This document shows positions 62,904-64,000 of a stretch of 64,000 nucleotides of DNA, in pieces. Every line of letters starts with the position of its first letter. Positions within the stretch are counted from its first letter, which is position 1. Position numbers and translations under genes: made by a program. The notes under the pieces are model-generated. The model had not been told where the DNA came from. It ran no database searches and was given only the letters and a program-made list of their open reading frames with translations. Source of the stretch: Flavobacteriaceae bacterium EG-1 (GTDB taxonomy: Bacteria > Bacteroidota > Bacteroidia > Flavobacteriales > Flavobacteriaceae); NCBI RefSeq assembly GCF_009649685.1, contig NZ_WJPK01000001.1, forward strand, positions 128,760 through 192,759, in the 5' to 3' direction.

Positions 62904-64000
62904 ATGAACAATAATTTTAAGATGGTCGCAAAGACCCTTTTTGGTTTTGAAGAAATTTTAGCCAAAGAAATACGAAGTTTGGGTGGTGGCAATGTGGTTT
63001 CTAGGGTGCGTAGCGTATCTTTTGAAGGTGATACAGGTTTTATGTACAAAGTAAATCTTTGTGCGAGAACAGCTATAAAAATTATTAAACCAATTCATTC
63101 TTTTTCGGTGAGAAATGAGAAAGAGTTGTATCGAAATATTTATGCAATGGATTGGGCTGAATATCTTGCTGTAGATATGACTTTTGCAATTGATACTACA
63201 GTAAATTCTGAAAATTTTACGCATTCTTTATATGTTTCGCAAAAGGTTAAAGACGCTATAGTTGATAAATTTAGGAGTACCGATGGTAAACGACCAGATG
63301 TTGATGTTAAAAATCCAGATTTGAGAGTAAACATTCATATTCAAAAGGACCATTGTAATGTTTCGATTGACAGCTCAGGTAGATCTTTACATCAAAGAGG
63401 GTATCGTACTGCCACGAATATCGCACCAATTAATGAAGTTTTGGCATCTGGATTATTATTAATGAGTGGTTGGCAAGGGCAATCAGATTTTATGGATCCA
63501 ATGTGTGGTAGTGGAACTTTTTTAACTGAGGCCGCCATGATTGCTTGTAATATTCCTGCAAATATTAATCGAAAGGAGTTTGCTTTCGAAAAATGGCACG
63601 ATTTTGATGAAGACCTTTTTAATAAAATTGTTGATGTAAGTTTGAATAAGACAAGAGAGTTTGGTTATAAGATTTTAGGTTATGATAAAGCTCCTTCTGC
63701 AGTTAGAAAGACTGGGGATAACGTAGCGAATGCAAATTTAGAGGATTATATATCTGTGGAAAGAAAGAACTTTTTTAAGACAGAAAAGGTTACAGATGGT
63801 CCACTTCACATGGTTTTTAATCCGCCATATGGTGAACGATTAAATCTTGACATGGAAGAGTTTTATGCATCAATTGGGGATACATTAAAACAAGGTTATC
63901 CAGGAACAAATGCATGGTTAATTACTTCAAATATGGAAGCTTTAAAATATGTAGGGTTACGTACTTCAAAGAAAATAAAAGTATTTAATAGTCATTTGGA
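62904..64000 (+). CDS. RlmL-type 23S rRNA methyltransferase (THUMP + RNA methylase), 5' part
   Basis: Runs off the window end; 365 codons are visible. The frame reads MNNNFKMVAKTLFGFEEILAKEIRSLGGG and is open to 64000. A THUMP RNA-binding domain (about 50-165, DVKNPDLRVNIHIQKDHCNVSIDSSG) is followed by a UPF0020 SAM-dependent methylase core (DPMCGSGTFLTEAAMIA, ILGYDKAPSAVRKTGDN, and the catalytic NPPYGER). These enzymes make N2-methylguanosine in 23S rRNA (RlmL/RlmK position) or, in related forms, in tRNA. It is not possible to tell whether a second methylase domain follows. Confidence 0.93.
   Translation, partial: MNNNFKMVAKTLFGFEEILAKEIRSLGGGNVVSRVRSVSFEGDTGFMYKVNLCARTAIKIIKPIHSFSVRNEKELYRNIYAMDWAEYLAVDMTFAIDTTVNSENFTHSLYVSQKVKDAIVDKFRSTDGKRPDVDVKNPDLRVNIHIQKDHCNVSIDSSGRSLHQRGYRTATNIAPINEVLASGLLLMSGWQGQSDFMDPMCGSGTFLTEAAMIACNIPANINRKEFAFEKWHDFDEDLFNKIVDVSLNKTREFGYKILGYDKAPSAVRKTGDNVANANLEDYISVERKNFFKTEKVTDGPLHMVFNPPYGERLNLDMEEFYASIGDTLKQGYPGTNAWLITSNMEALKYVGLRTSKKIKVFNSHL

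Noticed and set aside
1-64000. CRISPR arrays, transposases, integrases, rRNA operon, prophage genes
   Set aside because: None seen: no spaced short repeats and no recognisable mobile-element proteins among the translated frames.

Overview
The window looks like a chromosomal segment of a marine-type member of the Flavobacteriia (Bacteroidota). The DNA is AT-rich and several genes have the Bacteroidota -7 promoter element TAnnTTTG. The gene content is typical of the group: a GLPGLI protein paired with a TonB-type outer-membrane protein, a split transketolase, DUF4374/DUF2271 iron-cluster proteins, a CzcA-TolC fusion pump, and PVC-type cytochromes with DUF1501. No rRNA, CRISPR array, phage genes or transposase was seen. 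One tRNA (Lys, TTT) is present.

Layout. 1-2605 is a TRAP transporter operon (dctP 3' end, dctQ, dctM) that recurs almost base for base at 59125-61729. 2740-9489 (minus) holds an aldehyde dehydrogenase and three secreted c-type haem proteins: a beta-helix/cytochrome fusion, a MauG/CcpA-type di-haem peroxidase and a propeller/HEAT/cytochrome lipoprotein. 9788-15776 is a heavy-metal RND efflux operon in which the inner-membrane pump and the outer-membrane factor are one polypeptide. 15849-29379 is mainly housekeeping: tRNA-Lys, aroK, a phosphoribosyltransferase, an Hsp15-like protein, an FKBP lipoprotein, two outer-membrane barrels, the split transketolase, tgt, an LptF/G permease, a DMT transporter, accA and dnaB. 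29397-38714 is an iron-acquisition cluster: PepSY/flavodoxin reductase, DUF2271, ankyrin protein, DUF4374 lipoprotein, TonB receptor and a divergent PchR-like AraC regulator. 38755-44178 has a HAD phosphatase, the GLPGLI/outer-membrane pair, a YjbQ protein and an EF-hand protein. 44233-47483 is the thrS-infC-rpmI-rplT translation operon (minus); infC apparently starts at ATA. 47699-48331 is a hemolysin III-type membrane protein.

48349-61729 is the main accessory region. It holds a membrane-anchored winged-helix regulator divergent from a PSD1/DUF1549-LamG-DUF1553 cytochrome plus DUF1501 pair, with two matching palindromes between them. A ThuA-domain protein, two exported Gfo/Idh/MocA oxidoreductases and the second TRAP operon follow. 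Together these suggest uptake and oxidation of carbohydrate-derived acids, but the substrate cannot be read from the sequence. The window ends with DUF4268, a ZIP metal transporter and the start of an RlmL-type rRNA methyltransferase. The last two are driven by what looks like a symmetric bidirectional promoter.

The items most worth a second look are the 2.6-kb near-identical direct repeat about 59 kb apart, the membrane-bound regulator with its dual operator, the pump fusion with an internal signal-peptide-like segment, the symmetric ZIP/rlmL promoter, and the ATA start of infC.
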